From assembly GCF_008017805.1 (NCBI RefSeq), contig NZ_VRTT01000070.1, positions 1-37,735 of the forward strand: DNA of 37,735 bases, in the 5' to 3' direction. The translations under genes and the position numbers were made by a program. The notes beneath the pieces were generated by a model, which worked only from the letters and a program-made list of their open reading frames with translations, had not been told where the DNA came from and made no database searches. Each line of letters starts with the position of its first letter. Positions within the stretch are counted from its first letter, which is position 1. This document shows, piece by piece, positions 1 through 6,302 of this stretch. This stretch comes from Paenibacillus sp. N3.4. GTDB taxonomy: Bacteria > Bacillota > Bacilli > Paenibacillales > NBRC-103111.

Positions 1-175
1 GCTTTCATTTGCTATGAGATTCTAGCATAGGCTGGTAAGAAGCTTGTTTCTATTCTTTTCTCTATAATCTTAATTACCAATAGTAAGCAGCGAAGAGCCT
101 GAATATGGAGATTTTGTATTTGACTCAATTATTAAAAGACGAAGCCGTTTAAAAGAATTTGTTTTAGAGGGAATT

Positions 176-685
176 TTCGAGAAGCAGGGCATCACCGACC
201 GGCTGCCGACGATTCACGAAGGCCCGACCATCCGCGAGATGGAGCAGCGCGGTCAGCTGACCGATCGGGGAACCATCAACCGATCGGTGCGCGCAGACCA
301 CAACAGCATGGTGTTTGACTTCCAAGCCTACACGAAGGAACGCGAAAAGATCATGGCCAAAATAAAGCGCATCCACGCCAACGACCATGAAGCAGCTCGA
401 CGACGAGCACAGTCGCCTGTACTGACAACGGCAGAACGTGGGCGGCGACATTGGCAAGCTGCAAAAGCAGTTGGAGCAGATCGAGAAGGTGCAGCGGCTC
501 GAAAAAAAGCGCGATGCACTCCGGAAGCAGCAAAACGAGCTGCGCGCTGCGCCCGAAAAACCTGTGGCAGCGTATGACCAAGCCGAACCAGCAGCGCATT
601 GACGTACTCGAACGGGACGTTCAGCGCGGGACGCCACCGGCAAGCCAAGAAAGAGCTGTCAGCGCTGCATGAAGGCGAGGGCGTA
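176..685 (+). pseudogene. MobA/MobL-type relaxase fragment, multiply frameshifted
   Basis: The frame starting near 179 reads EKQGITDRLPTIHEGP, followed by the MEQRGQLTDRGTINR block. This is the pattern seen in MobA/MobL plasmid relaxases around the HEGP segment. The reading then moves to a second frame from about 435 (KLQKQLEQIEKVQRLEKKRD, coiled coil), to a third near 600 (RIDVLERDVQ), and back out again near 635 (RHRQAKKELSALHEGEG). At least three indels are therefore needed to restore one protein. The block is GC-rich while the DNA on both sides is AT-rich, which marks it as foreign. Upstream (74-175) the same frame is open and reads PEYGDFVFDSIIKRRSRLKE, which does not look like relaxase and may be another gene's tail fused at the junction. 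The catalytic N-terminus is missing. The family call is by memory of motifs, so it is moderate. Confidence 0.55.
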
Positions 686-998
686 AAAACTGGCTGTGTG
701 CGTCGGCTTCCGGCTTTGACTGATAACTAAATCTTTAAATGAGAATACATGAACTTCGCTCCCATCGCTAGGTAGGGGCTATTTGACGCCACTAATATAC
801 AAGTGCCAGCGTGGCAAGATTAATTGAATGATTTTGCTTTACCGCGAACTTCATAGTTTATTTTGGTTGTAAATTTACTGTGATTTTTACCTTATATAGT
901 GAGAACGAAAAAAACAACAATGATTTAGGGAATGGATCATTTGTTGTTTTTCATTCCCTTCGTATCTTCCAAAATATATTTTTAGGGAGGACAGGTTT
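686..998. other. Intergenic stretch with hairpin upstream of the C39-like gene
   Basis: No convincing gene is seen here. Near the right end, GGGAATG (928-934) pairs with CATTCCC (952-958). An overlapping alternative pairing joins an AACAACAATGAT arm (about 913-924) with ATCATTTGTTGTT (936-948). Both lie in the leader of the gene starting at 999. They could be an upstream terminator or a leader structure; the sequence does not decide. Confidence 0.4.
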
Positions 999-1574
999 AT
1001 GCCACATAAACTATCGTCTACAAATTTAATCAACCAAGGTGATACTTCGATTAAGTATCCAGGCACTACGACTTCTGCTTTTACTGACACGAGCTTTTAC
1101 AAAAATTGCGGTAAAACGGCCGCAAGCGGAACCATCAAGGAGTATGGATGTCCAATTTGTGATTTAGCCATGTTTATCCTATATAAAGGCGGTTTGTCCA
1201 ACAACAATGACAATACTTATAATGCCGTTGTGCAAGCAACAATTGGAGGAACAGACAACGCCGCTGATTTTACGTGGAAAAGCTTTACAGCAACAATGGG
1301 AAGCCAGAACATTAAAGTAAATCTTGCAGCAACCTCTGACGTTTCTGCAGAAGTTGATAACGGTAATATCTGCCTAGTAAGACTTTATGATCAAAGTAAC
1401 AAAAACTCGCATTATGTGCTTGTGGATGGTTGGAATTCCGCGGCAACGGGTTTTGACAGATATCTTGTGTGCGATCCTGATGGTGGCACTCAGAAAACGT
1501 TGGCTGATACAATGAAGAAAAGAGGATTCCCACAGGATGCAGCATATATAACCCAAAAATTTACAGTTAGCTAA
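999..1574 (+). CDS. C39-like papain-fold protein
   Basis: This 191-aa protein has the layout of a peptidase C39-like domain. A Cys sits at the start of a helix (YGCPICDLAMF, C51, aligning with the usual CGPTSLAM motif). A His follows in NSHYVLVDGW (H138) and an Asp in YLVCDPDGG (D159). These would form a Cys-His-Asp triad. There is no signal peptide or membrane segment, so it is predicted cytosolic or exported by an unusual route. Extra Cys residues (C37, C54, C125, C158) are notable. The ATG is preceded by AGGGAGGA at good spacing. The gene stands alone, ends in a perfect terminator and faces a convergent lipoprotein gene. The fold assignment rests only on motif spacing; activity and substrate are unknown. 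Confidence 0.6.
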   Translation: MPHKLSSTNLINQGDTSIKYPGTTTSAFTDTSFYKNCGKTAASGTIKEYGCPICDLAMFILYKGGLSNNNDNTYNAVVQATIGGTDNAADFTWKSFTATMGSQNIKVNLAATSDVSAEVDNGNICLVRLYDQSNKNSHYVLVDGWNSAATGFDRYLVCDPDGGTQKTLADTMKKRGFPQDAAYITQKFTVS

Positions 1575-1581
1575 ATAAGTT

Positions 1582-1612
1582 AGCCGAGGACACTGATATT
1601 CTGTCCTCGGCT
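1582..1612. terminator. Intrinsic terminator between convergent genes
   Basis: AGCCGAGGACA (1582-1592) and TGTCCTCGGCT (1602-1612) form a perfect 11-bp stem with a 9-nt loop. It lies eight bases after the C39-like gene and ten before the stop of the convergent lipoprotein gene, so it probably serves both strands. Confidence 0.85.
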
Positions 1613-1621
1613 TTCTGCTAA

Positions 1622-2221
1622 TTAATCAATCCGTGATGCCAGCAGCCACTTACCATTTACATATTCAATTCTTATGGTCAAAGGATCAGACGGATCATCA
1701 AGTACAGTTTTATCTAACTCAATTTCTGCAACATTATCTTTTTGTCCTTTTAGCCTGGCGGTATCAATTAGGAATTTTGTTGCCCACCCGTGTCCTCCAT
1801 TTTGCGTGTCTTCATAAAGCTTCCCTTCATAGTCCTTATAAAGAGGACGGCTTCCTTTTTCCGGGGTCAGGTAACGAGAATAAAATACGGTTTGAGCCAT
1901 ATCTTTTGTAAATATTTCCTCGACCGCTTTTTTCAAATCGGCTACCGATTTGAATTTTTCGTCAGTTACTAGGGCATACCCATCTTCACCTAGAATCGTT
2001 TTCGTCGCATCAACTTTGAACGCCCCGAATCCGTTAAATATCCCTAACATATCTACTGCCTTCGGTATAAGCTGGTTGAGAATATCTTTTATTTCATTGT
2101 CAGTGAGACTTACAGATGTTAAGGTAGGTGATGTCACTGACTCCTTTGACTCGCTAACTTTGGATTGGCAACCAGTCATAATAAACATAAAACAGAGCAC
2201 TAATATAGCTATCGATCTCAT
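1622..2221 (-). CDS. Lipoprotein resembling the IseA/YoeB family
   Basis: The start is taken at the ATG at 2221, which has AAAGGAGAG nine bases upstream, rather than an upstream in-frame codon at 2260. The product is 199 aa, with a short hydrophobic signal and the lipobox IMTGC, so it is predicted to be membrane-anchored outside the cell. The mature part carries a GYALVTDEKFKSVADLKKA-like block and a YEGKLYEDTQNGGHGW block. These recall IseA/YoeB, the DL-endopeptidase inhibitor family that binds cell-wall hydrolases. The likeness is by pattern only. Alternative: a lineage-specific lipoprotein with an NTF2-like fold. It is convergent with the C39-like gene across a shared terminator. Confidence 0.6.
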   Translation of the reverse strand: MRSIAILVLCFMFIMTGCQSKVSESKESVTSPTLTSVSLTDNEIKDILNQLIPKAVDMLGIFNGFGAFKVDATKTILGEDGYALVTDEKFKSVADLKKAVEEIFTKDMAQTVFYSRYLTPEKGSRPLYKDYEGKLYEDTQNGGHGWATKFLIDTARLKGQKDNVAEIELDKTVLDDPSDPLTIRIEYVNGKWLLASRID

Positions 2222-2538
2222 TGTCTCAACTCTCTCCTTTGGGATATAAAGTATACACAAAGTTTAGACGCAAAAACCAGCTATTTTGTTCCTCATATTC
2301 CATATTTATACTTTATGTAATAATACAATACCATTTCACACACAGAAATTTTCCCGTTTCTACTGGTTGGCAGCCGATTTAGCTTCCGTGGAATTAATGG
2401 CAAAGATAAACGCTGGCTCTGTTCGCATCAAAAGGGAAAGAGTCGTTCTTTGTATTTCTTTGCACGCCGAAACGTTTGGGGAAGGGCCCCATGTTCATAA
2501 TTGCGAAATCGATGATTACGGCTAAATTTGACTGAAAA
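2222..2538. other. Intergenic region without a supported gene
   Basis: Open frames of 79 codons (plus) and 64 codons (minus) exist, but neither has a credible ribosome binding site or recognisable sequence. The right-hand part (about 2370-2530) is less AT-rich than its surroundings and may be debris of an older insertion. Confidence 0.3.
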
Positions 2539-2578
2539 GCGAAGTGGTAAGCAGCGTTTTCTCTGCTTACCACTTCGC
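2539..2578. terminator. Perfect 16-bp hairpin terminator
   Basis: GCGAAGTGGTAAGCAG (2539-2554) pairs perfectly with CTGCTTACCACTTCGC (2563-2578) across an 8-nt loop. On the minus strand it is followed by CTTTTCAG. It lies 39 bases after the stop of the 34-aa membrane protein gene, so it most likely ends that minus-strand operon. Confidence 0.75.
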
Positions 2579-2617
2579 ATTCTTTCAAACCATAATGCGG
2601 TAAAGAAACAAACTTAC

Positions 2618-2722
2618 TTAGCGACGATTCAGCTTCCGAACATATTTAAACGTTCTAGATTGGATTGTAAAAAGAAGCATAGCAACCGAGATGGAGACAA
2701 TCATTAGAATTGCTTGAACCAT
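2618..2722 (-). CDS. Micro membrane protein, 34 aa
   Basis: The gene is too short for routine ORF calls. It starts at an ATG with GGGGGGATA upstream (minus strand). The translation is MVQAILMIVSISVAMLLFTI followed by QSRTFKYVRKLNRR, which is one transmembrane helix and a short, strongly basic tail. That shape fits small membrane regulators, type I toxins or sporulation micro-proteins; no family is recognised. It lies 15 bases after the stop of the 52-aa gene and is followed by a perfect terminator, so the two read as a bicistronic unit. Confidence 0.55.
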   Translation of the reverse strand: MVQAILMIVSISVAMLLFTIQSRTFKYVRKLNRR

Positions 2723-2737
2723 TAGAAATATCCCCCC

Positions 2738-2896
2738 TTATTCCAAATGCTCATCGTCCATGGGCTCTTTCCTGCGCTTGGCATTCAAATCAACCTTCAA
2801 TAAATCCTTTAACTTCATGTGAAGGGTTACTTGTCGGAATGCAATAGACACAATGAGAAATGAAAGTACAATCGCTAAAGCTGTGACGTTGCTCAT
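2738..2896 (-). CDS. Small membrane protein, 52 aa
   Basis: The minus-strand ATG at 2896 has GGAGGGGGG upstream. The protein begins MSNVTALAIVLSFLIVSIAF, a single membrane helix. It continues into an amphipathic, highly charged tail (RQVTLHMKLKDLLKVDLNAK, then RRKEPMDDEHLE), giving an N-out or N-in single-pass protein with a cytosolic charged domain. No family is recognised. A second ATG seven bases upstream (2903) is in another frame and gives a peptide without such design. The gene is followed at 15 bp by the 34-aa membrane protein and preceded at 75 bp by the phosphodiester-glycosidase-like gene on the same strand, so all three could be one transcript. Confidence 0.6.
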   Translation of the reverse strand: MSNVTALAIVLSFLIVSIAFRQVTLHMKLKDLLKVDLNAKRRKEPMDDEHLE

Positions 2897-2971
2897 GGGT
2901 CATTTCCCCCCTCCTTCTCACATCGGGCAAGCCATTTTAGGGCTCACCCTCTTGCACCAAGCGGGATTGTA

Positions 2972-3712
2972 TTAGATGTCAACCCAAGATGTCGGGTTTA
3001 CCGTTACGTAAGAGAGAACAGAACTGGTAACAGCAGCAAATTCCTGAATACTACCACCTGCTGTTCTTCCACGTAATTGGGTAGACGGGTTGCTATCGAG
3101 ATAAATAGCATCGTTGCATCCAATGTAGTCTTGCATGATGGAACGAACTTGCCATGCACTGGAGTCATCGCACGCCATCATAATGATCTTCGAATCCGAG
3201 GTACGGTAACCAATTGCGGTATGGTAGCACTTAAAGCCCGGCTTATCAAAGTTGTAAACAGGATCATTGTAAAGTCCTTTAGTCGTTTCCAAAACCGAGA
3301 CTTTATTAATAAAATCTTGCTCCCCCGAAAACACTTTGTCCAAGTAATAACCTACTCCACCAATGGCCCAATGGATGGTAAGACCGCTACCAAATTCACT
3401 TATTTTGGAGAGGTGAGAGATGGAGATATAACGAGTGGAGCTTCCCTGATAGCTGTAGCAAATCATAGTTTGCCGTGGGTAACAATTCACGTCCCCGCCT
3501 GTTACAGCGGGGCTTCCACCGTAACCAGCCGCAATCTGCCAAACTCGATTCGGATTAGTCCCGTAGAATGTGCCATTAATACCAAACTTCCCTGTACTAC
3601 GAAGGGTAGAGGAAGAACCCAGGCCTTCAACGGTACAAGCATCATAATCAGCTATGATAGCGTGACAGGTAATACCGCCGGTGGTGAATGTTTTATAACG
3701 AGCAGTAGACAT
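2972..3712 (-). CDS. Phosphodiester glycosidase (NAGPA-like) domain protein
   Basis: This 246-aa protein carries the layout of the NAGPA phosphodiester glycosidase fold. It shows FGINGTFYGTNPNRV (43-57), HTAIGYRTSDSKIIMMACDD (164-183) and DAIYLDSNPSTQLRG (201-215), matching the NGTFF, R/H-x-AIG and LDxGxSxxL blocks of the family. Those enzymes hydrolyse sugar phosphodiesters or wall-linked sugars. There is no signal peptide or anchor, unlike most bacterial family members, and seven Cys residues are present. The start has TTAGGAGGA upstream. A regulatory-motif copy lies 31 bp upstream of the start codon (3743-3759), so the gene is probably under the same control as the RHH cassette. Confidence 0.65.
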   Translation of the reverse strand: MSTARYKTFTTGGITCHAIIADYDACTVEGLGSSSTLRSTGKFGINGTFYGTNPNRVWQIAAGYGGSPAVTGGDVNCYPRQTMICYSYQGSSTRYISISHLSKISEFGSGLTIHWAIGGVGYYLDKVFSGEQDFINKVSVLETTKGLYNDPVYNFDKPGFKCYHTAIGYRTSDSKIIMMACDDSSAWQVRSIMQDYIGCNDAIYLDSNPSTQLRGRTAGGSIQEFAAVTSSVLSYVTVNPTSWVDI

Positions 3713-3742
3713 AGAAAATCCTCCTAATATTTTGTTTTGTTA

Positions 3743-3759
3743 CGTATCATTACGATATA
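3743..3759 (-). promoter_or_regulatory. Operator-like motif, site A
   Basis: CGTATCATTACG (3743-3754) is an inverted repeat CGTA-N4-TACG. In the minus orientation the full site is TATATCGTAATGATACG, differing at two positions from the TATTGCGTWNNNNTACG consensus of the other three sites. It sits 31 bp upstream of the phosphodiester-glycosidase-like start, where a repressor would block transcription. Confidence 0.5.
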
Positions 3760-3869
3760 TTGTAAGTTAAAAAAAAGAGGGGGATTAACCAACGCGGGAA
3801 CGTTTCCCCGGTAGCTCCTTGCGTTGTCGTTGCTCTATTTCTTAACCTTAATCATATTATATAATATAA

Positions 3870-3886
3870 CGTAACGTTACGCAATA
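3870..3886 (-). promoter_or_regulatory. Operator-like motif, site B
   Basis: The 12-bp palindrome CGTAACGTTACG (3870-3881) is followed by CAATA, giving an exact TATTGCGTAACGTTACG on the minus strand. AT-rich TATAAT-like runs (ATTATATAATAT, about 3856-3867) flank it. It lies between the lipoprotein gene at 4003 and the gene starting at 3712. Confidence 0.55.
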
Positions 3887-4002
3887 TTATATTTCTTTTT
3901 TTCCTGTTTTCCCTATTTAAGGAGGAGCATCCCTGGCAGCCCGGACAAGACGTTGGCTACCAGGAGCACCGTTGATTTTCGCATCTACGACCTCCACCAT
4001 AA
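3887..4002. other. Short intergenic stretch with an orphan ribosome binding site
   Basis: After site B comes a pyrimidine-rich run, then TAAGGAGGAGCATCC on the plus strand (about 3919-3933), a strong Shine-Dalgarno sequence with no ATG, GTG or TTG at the right distance. The frame after it stays open into the lipoprotein gene's antisense strand. It may be the scar of a deleted gene start; no gene is called. Confidence 0.3.
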
Positions 4003-4548
4003 TTATTCCGCCCGTTCGTTCCAATACCCCAACCGAAAGTTTTGGTTAACATCTTGAATAAACCTAAACTGTTGTTTTCCACTCCAATAGGGTTTAATAT
4101 CTTCCGCTTTTTCCCGTACTTCTACAAAAGCGGCAATTGTTACTACGTTACCTTGATTTAACACTTTAATTTCATCCGTCGCCATTAACTTTAAAACCCC
4201 CTCACCATACGTCACCGAACCAGGGCCATCTACAGCTGCGAATTTTCCATTCTTGTTCTGCGGAATGTTGTTGTTAAAGGCATTCACATAGTCATCCAAT
4301 AGGGCGACAAACTCCTGCCCTAATGGAGTCAGCTTTTTGCGTTCCTCCAGGCTCATCACCTCTGGATTAGGAGCAACATGATCCGTGTAAGGCTTAAACA
4401 CAAACTGTTCAACATCTGGATTGGAACTAGTCGTAGCAAGGCTAGGACTAGGGGACAGAGAACCTGTAGAAGAAGCAGTTTCCTCCTTACTACAACCACC
4501 CGTTACACTAGAAAGTAAAAATAGGGCTACAACGATATACTTCTTCAT
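4003..4548 (-). CDS. Small lipoprotein of unknown function
   Basis: The product is 181 aa, with the signal MKKYIVVALFLLSSVTGGC, a lipobox ending in VTGGC and a Ser/Thr-rich linker after it, so it is an exported, lipid-anchored protein. The mature domain (about 50-181) is mixed alpha/beta with a terminal GKQQFRFIQDVNQNFRLGYW segment, similar in style to NTF2-like lipoproteins. No family is recognised. The start is supported by AAGGGAG upstream on the minus strand. It lies in the accessory region between sites B and C of the repeated operator motif. Confidence 0.7.
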   Translation of the reverse strand: MKKYIVVALFLLSSVTGGCSKEETASSTGSLSPSPSLATTSSNPDVEQFVFKPYTDHVAPNPEVMSLEERKKLTPLGQEFVALLDDYVNAFNNNIPQNKNGKFAAVDGPGSVTYGEGVLKLMATDEIKVLNQGNVVTIAAFVEVREKAEDIKPYWSGKQQFRFIQDVNQNFRLGYWNERAE

Positions 4549-4861
4549 CTAGGAAGCTCCCTTCAGCATAAGATCCTCATCTTCTTAGACAACACCATAA
4601 TGTAAAATGTTTCTATCCCACTCAAAAAGGGATATGGATCTACAACGAATTTCCCACGCCGCCGCGTATAAATTTGTCAAATTGTTGATACTACCCCGAG
4701 CCTTAAAAACCAAACATGTAAATTAAAAAAGCTCCCTGGAGTTTCCCAAGGGCTTCGATTGCCGATACTTCTAGATTCATCGATACAACTATTATTTTGC
4801 TTTCTTGAGAATTAATCCTTATTTTGGCCACTCATCCGGAAACAGGTCCTCAACATCTAAT
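4549..4861. other. Intergenic region, AT-rich
   Basis: No gene is supported on either strand. It holds a weak, imperfect CTCCCTGG/CCAAGGG inverted repeat near 4732-4757, too poor to call a terminator. The promoter of the RHH cassette begins just after it. Confidence 0.3.
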
Positions 4862-4878
4862 TATTGCGTTATATTACG
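4862..4878 (+). promoter_or_regulatory. Operator-like motif, site C, with cassette promoter
   Basis: An exact TATTGCGTTATATTACG copy lies 56 bp before the first small ORF of the RHH cassette. A TATAAT hexamer follows at 4892-4897. TTATAT at 4869-4874, 17 bp upstream of it, would be the (poor) -35, so the motif covers the -35 region. That placement suits repression by a product of the cassette. Confidence 0.6.
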
Positions 4879-4934
4879 TACCGAATTATTATATAATGTA
4901 TGTATGATAGTATTTTACTCTAGGAGGGAGAACA

Positions 4935-5051
4935 TTGAATTACATTATTAATTTGTTTGGAAATAGCGTAGAGGGTATTTTGAATGTTGAAAATGAAGAT
5001 CTAATTATTACATTTTCTGATGAAATCAAAAAGTACTTAAATCTTATTTAA
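4935..5051 (+). CDS. Small protein, 38 aa, possibly 5' part of a frameshifted RHH gene
   Basis: A TTG start follows TAGGAGGGAG at ideal spacing. The 38-aa product ends LIITFSDEIKKYLNLI. The SDEIKKYL segment looks like the beta strand and first turn of an Arc/CopG-type ribbon-helix-helix domain, but the frame then closes. Frame 2, open from 5024, continues with RRVLQRYGHSEDQELTFQNL and then LEKGIEVEKN, which reads like the missing helices, and leads in frame into the next RHH gene. The locus may be a real short ORF, a -1 programmed shift, or a broken gene. No exact family is known. Confidence 0.4.
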   Translation: MNYIINLFGNSVEGILNVENEDLIITFSDEIKKYLNLI

Positions 5052-5152
5052 GGAGAGTACTACAGAGATATGGTCATTCTGAAGATCAAGAGCTTACATT
5101 TCAAAATTTGCTTGAAAAGGGAATTGAAGTTGAAAAAAATATTGGTGGAAAC

Positions 5153-5305
5153 ATGAGCGAACCTAAAATTAAACTCCCATATGAAGTTGCTCCAGAAGTA
5201 AAAGAAAAATTAATTGAAATATCCGCAATTCAAGGTTTGTCTGCAACTCAGTTATTAATAAAGCTGATTGAGTCTAAGTATCAAAGCGTTATAAATAATC
5301 ATTAA
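5153..5305 (+). CDS. Ribbon-helix-helix (Arc/CopG-like) DNA-binding protein 1
   Basis: The start is taken at ATG 5153 (GGTGGA upstream), though the frame is open back to 5024 with a possible TTG at 5108. The 50-aa product has the RHH pattern: a strand (EPKIKLPYEV), helix A (APEVKEKLIEISAIQ), a turn and helix B (LSATQLLIKLIESKYQSV). Such proteins are dimeric repressors or antitoxins that insert the strand into the major groove. The next gene encodes a clear paralogue. No toxin gene is recognised beside it, which argues against a standard toxin-antitoxin pair. Control of the repeated TATTGCGT motif is an inference from proximity. Confidence 0.65.
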   Translation: MSEPKIKLPYEVAPEVKEKLIEISAIQGLSATQLLIKLIESKYQSVINNH

Positions 5306-5324
5306 TTAACGGGAGGGACATTTA

Positions 5325-5480
5325 GTGGCATATGGAAACAAAGTTAAATTTCATTACGATATTCCTGTATACGTGAAAAAAAATTTGGCTGATACTGCAA
5401 AAAAATTGGGTATAACAGCTACAGAATTATTAACGAGAATTATTGAAGAAGAATACCAAAGGATAAAAAATCTGAAATAA
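5325..5480 (+). CDS. Ribbon-helix-helix (Arc/CopG-like) DNA-binding protein 2
   Basis: The GTG start has GGGAGGG at 5311-5317. The 51-aa product reads strand GNKVKFHYDIP, helix A VYVKKNLADTAKKLG, helix B ITATELLTRIIEEEYQRI. It aligns without gaps to the preceding protein (K-x-K-x-x-Y in the strand, x-AT-x-LL and I-E-x-x-YQ in helix B), so the two are tandem paralogues and might heterodimerise. It lies 19 bases after that gene and ends three bases before the convergent hypothetical gene. It is too short for routine calling but is well supported by its ribosome binding site and by the homology between the pair. Confidence 0.6.
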   Translation: MAYGNKVKFHYDIPVYVKKNLADTAKKLGITATELLTRIIEEEYQRIKNLK

Positions 5481-5483
5481 ACA

Positions 5484-5792
5484 CTAGCTAACTAACATAA
5501 TCTTGCTATATTCTAATAAAACTTTTAAATCTGATTCAGGTAAAGAGAAATAAAAGTACTCACCGAATTTAGAATCAATAGAGTCAGAGGAAAAAAAGTG
5601 GAAATGTGCAAAGTCTTCATTATCATTACGTAGAAGAAGGAATAAATAGTAGCGGTTATTTAGATCATGATGAGTTTTATAAACTATTTTGGTGAAATCA
5701 CTTTCTGCATCAAGAATAATTTTAATATGTTCTTTTATTTTTTTATATGGGATTTCTTTGAAAAATTCATTTGGGTTACTTACTATATTCAT
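5484..5792 (-). CDS. Hypothetical protein, 102 aa
   Basis: The protein is AT-rich in codon use, like its neighbours, with an ATG start and AAGGGGG upstream on the minus strand. It is acidic and aromatic-rich (KTHHDLNNRYYLFLLLRNDN, then DFAHFHFFSSD), with no signal peptide or membrane helix, and probably has a small alpha/beta fold. No family is recognised. It converges on the RHH pair with a 3-bp gap. The palindromic operator site D lies 64-98 bp upstream, so it is a candidate member of the same regulon, possibly the effector or partner of the RHH proteins. Confidence 0.6.
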   Translation of the reverse strand: MNIVSNPNEFFKEIPYKKIKEHIKIILDAESDFTKIVYKTHHDLNNRYYLFLLLRNDNEDFAHFHFFSSDSIDSKFGEYFYFSLPESDLKVLLEYSKIMLVS

Positions 5793-5855
5793 TACGTATT
5801 AAAACCCCCTTATTTATGGAATTAGAAAAAAAACTTAGGAATAGAATATATTTCC

Positions 5856-5890
5856 ATTATATTGCGTTCGCTTACGATACGCAATATAAT
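5856..5890. promoter_or_regulatory. Operator-like palindrome, site D
   Basis: ATTATATTGCGT (5856-5867) and ACGCAATATAAT (5879-5890) form a perfect 12-bp inverted repeat. Inside it is an exact TATTGCGTTCGCTTACG (5860-5876). It lies upstream of the 102-aa gene on the minus strand and is the most symmetric of the four sites. Confidence 0.6.
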
Positions 5891-6302
5891 TTTATTTTAA
5901 TGATGGAAAATCTAATTTCCCACACAGAGAATGGCCGCATCCAGCACCCTCTCTAATTTTATACTTAAGTAAAAATGATTATTATATATTTATTAATTTC
6001 ACTAATACACAGGAACATATGTTCTCTTTTTTTTACTTTAACCTAATTTTGCTGAAATTACAAATTATATTACCATCTACCATCAAATATATCGGAAGGG
6101 GTATTGTCCCCTTATCTAAAGCAGAAAAGGGCCCTAGAATCTATTATACCTTTCCATCGAAGTGATGAACTTCGTCCAAGAAAGAGTAAATGGATTGTAG
6201 GCCCTTATTTGTGTGTTTGGCTATGATGTTTCATTGGCCAGACAGTTAGCTGTTTTGTACACCGTGGTCGAAATATGAAGTACCCCCTAAGTTGCTTCCT
6301 AT
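5891..6302. other. Intergenic region between accessory and metabolic blocks
   Basis: No gene is supported. It is AT-rich to about 6090, then contains the hairpin element at 6127-6206 and about 95 further bases with short broken frames. It marks the change from AT-rich accessory DNA to typical chromosomal genes. Confidence 0.3.
6127..6206. repeat. 80-nt imperfect inverted-repeat element
   Basis: AAGGGCCCTAGAATC (6127-6141) pairs with GATTGTAGGCCCTT (6193-6206) apart from small bulges. Inside it CGAAGT (6158-6163) pairs with ACTTCG (6169-6174). The whole can fold into one long, twice-interrupted hairpin. It lies about 100 bp beyond the stop of the minus-strand permease gene. It may be a miniature mobile element or a structured 3' region. 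Confidence 0.45.

Noticed and set aside
164..643. Minus-strand frame of 159 codons, and smaller ones, over the relaxase relic
   Set aside because: Arg/Ser/Cys-rich translation typical of the antisense of GC-rich DNA; the plus-strand relaxase motifs explain the region.
2286..2588. Frames of 79 codons (plus) and 64 codons (minus)
   Set aside because: No ribosome binding site and no recognisable protein pattern; the minus one runs through the hairpin terminator.
3077..3727. 216-codon plus-strand frame opposite the phosphodiester-glycosidase-like gene
   Set aside because: The minus strand shows clear family motifs and a ribosome binding site; the plus frame is its shadow.
5070..5156. 28-codon ORF (MVILKIKSLHFKICLKREL...) overlapping the RHH start by ATGA
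   Set aside because: Lys/Leu-rich translation typical of AT-rich DNA; the alternative frame looks more protein-like. Kept only as a possible coupling frame.
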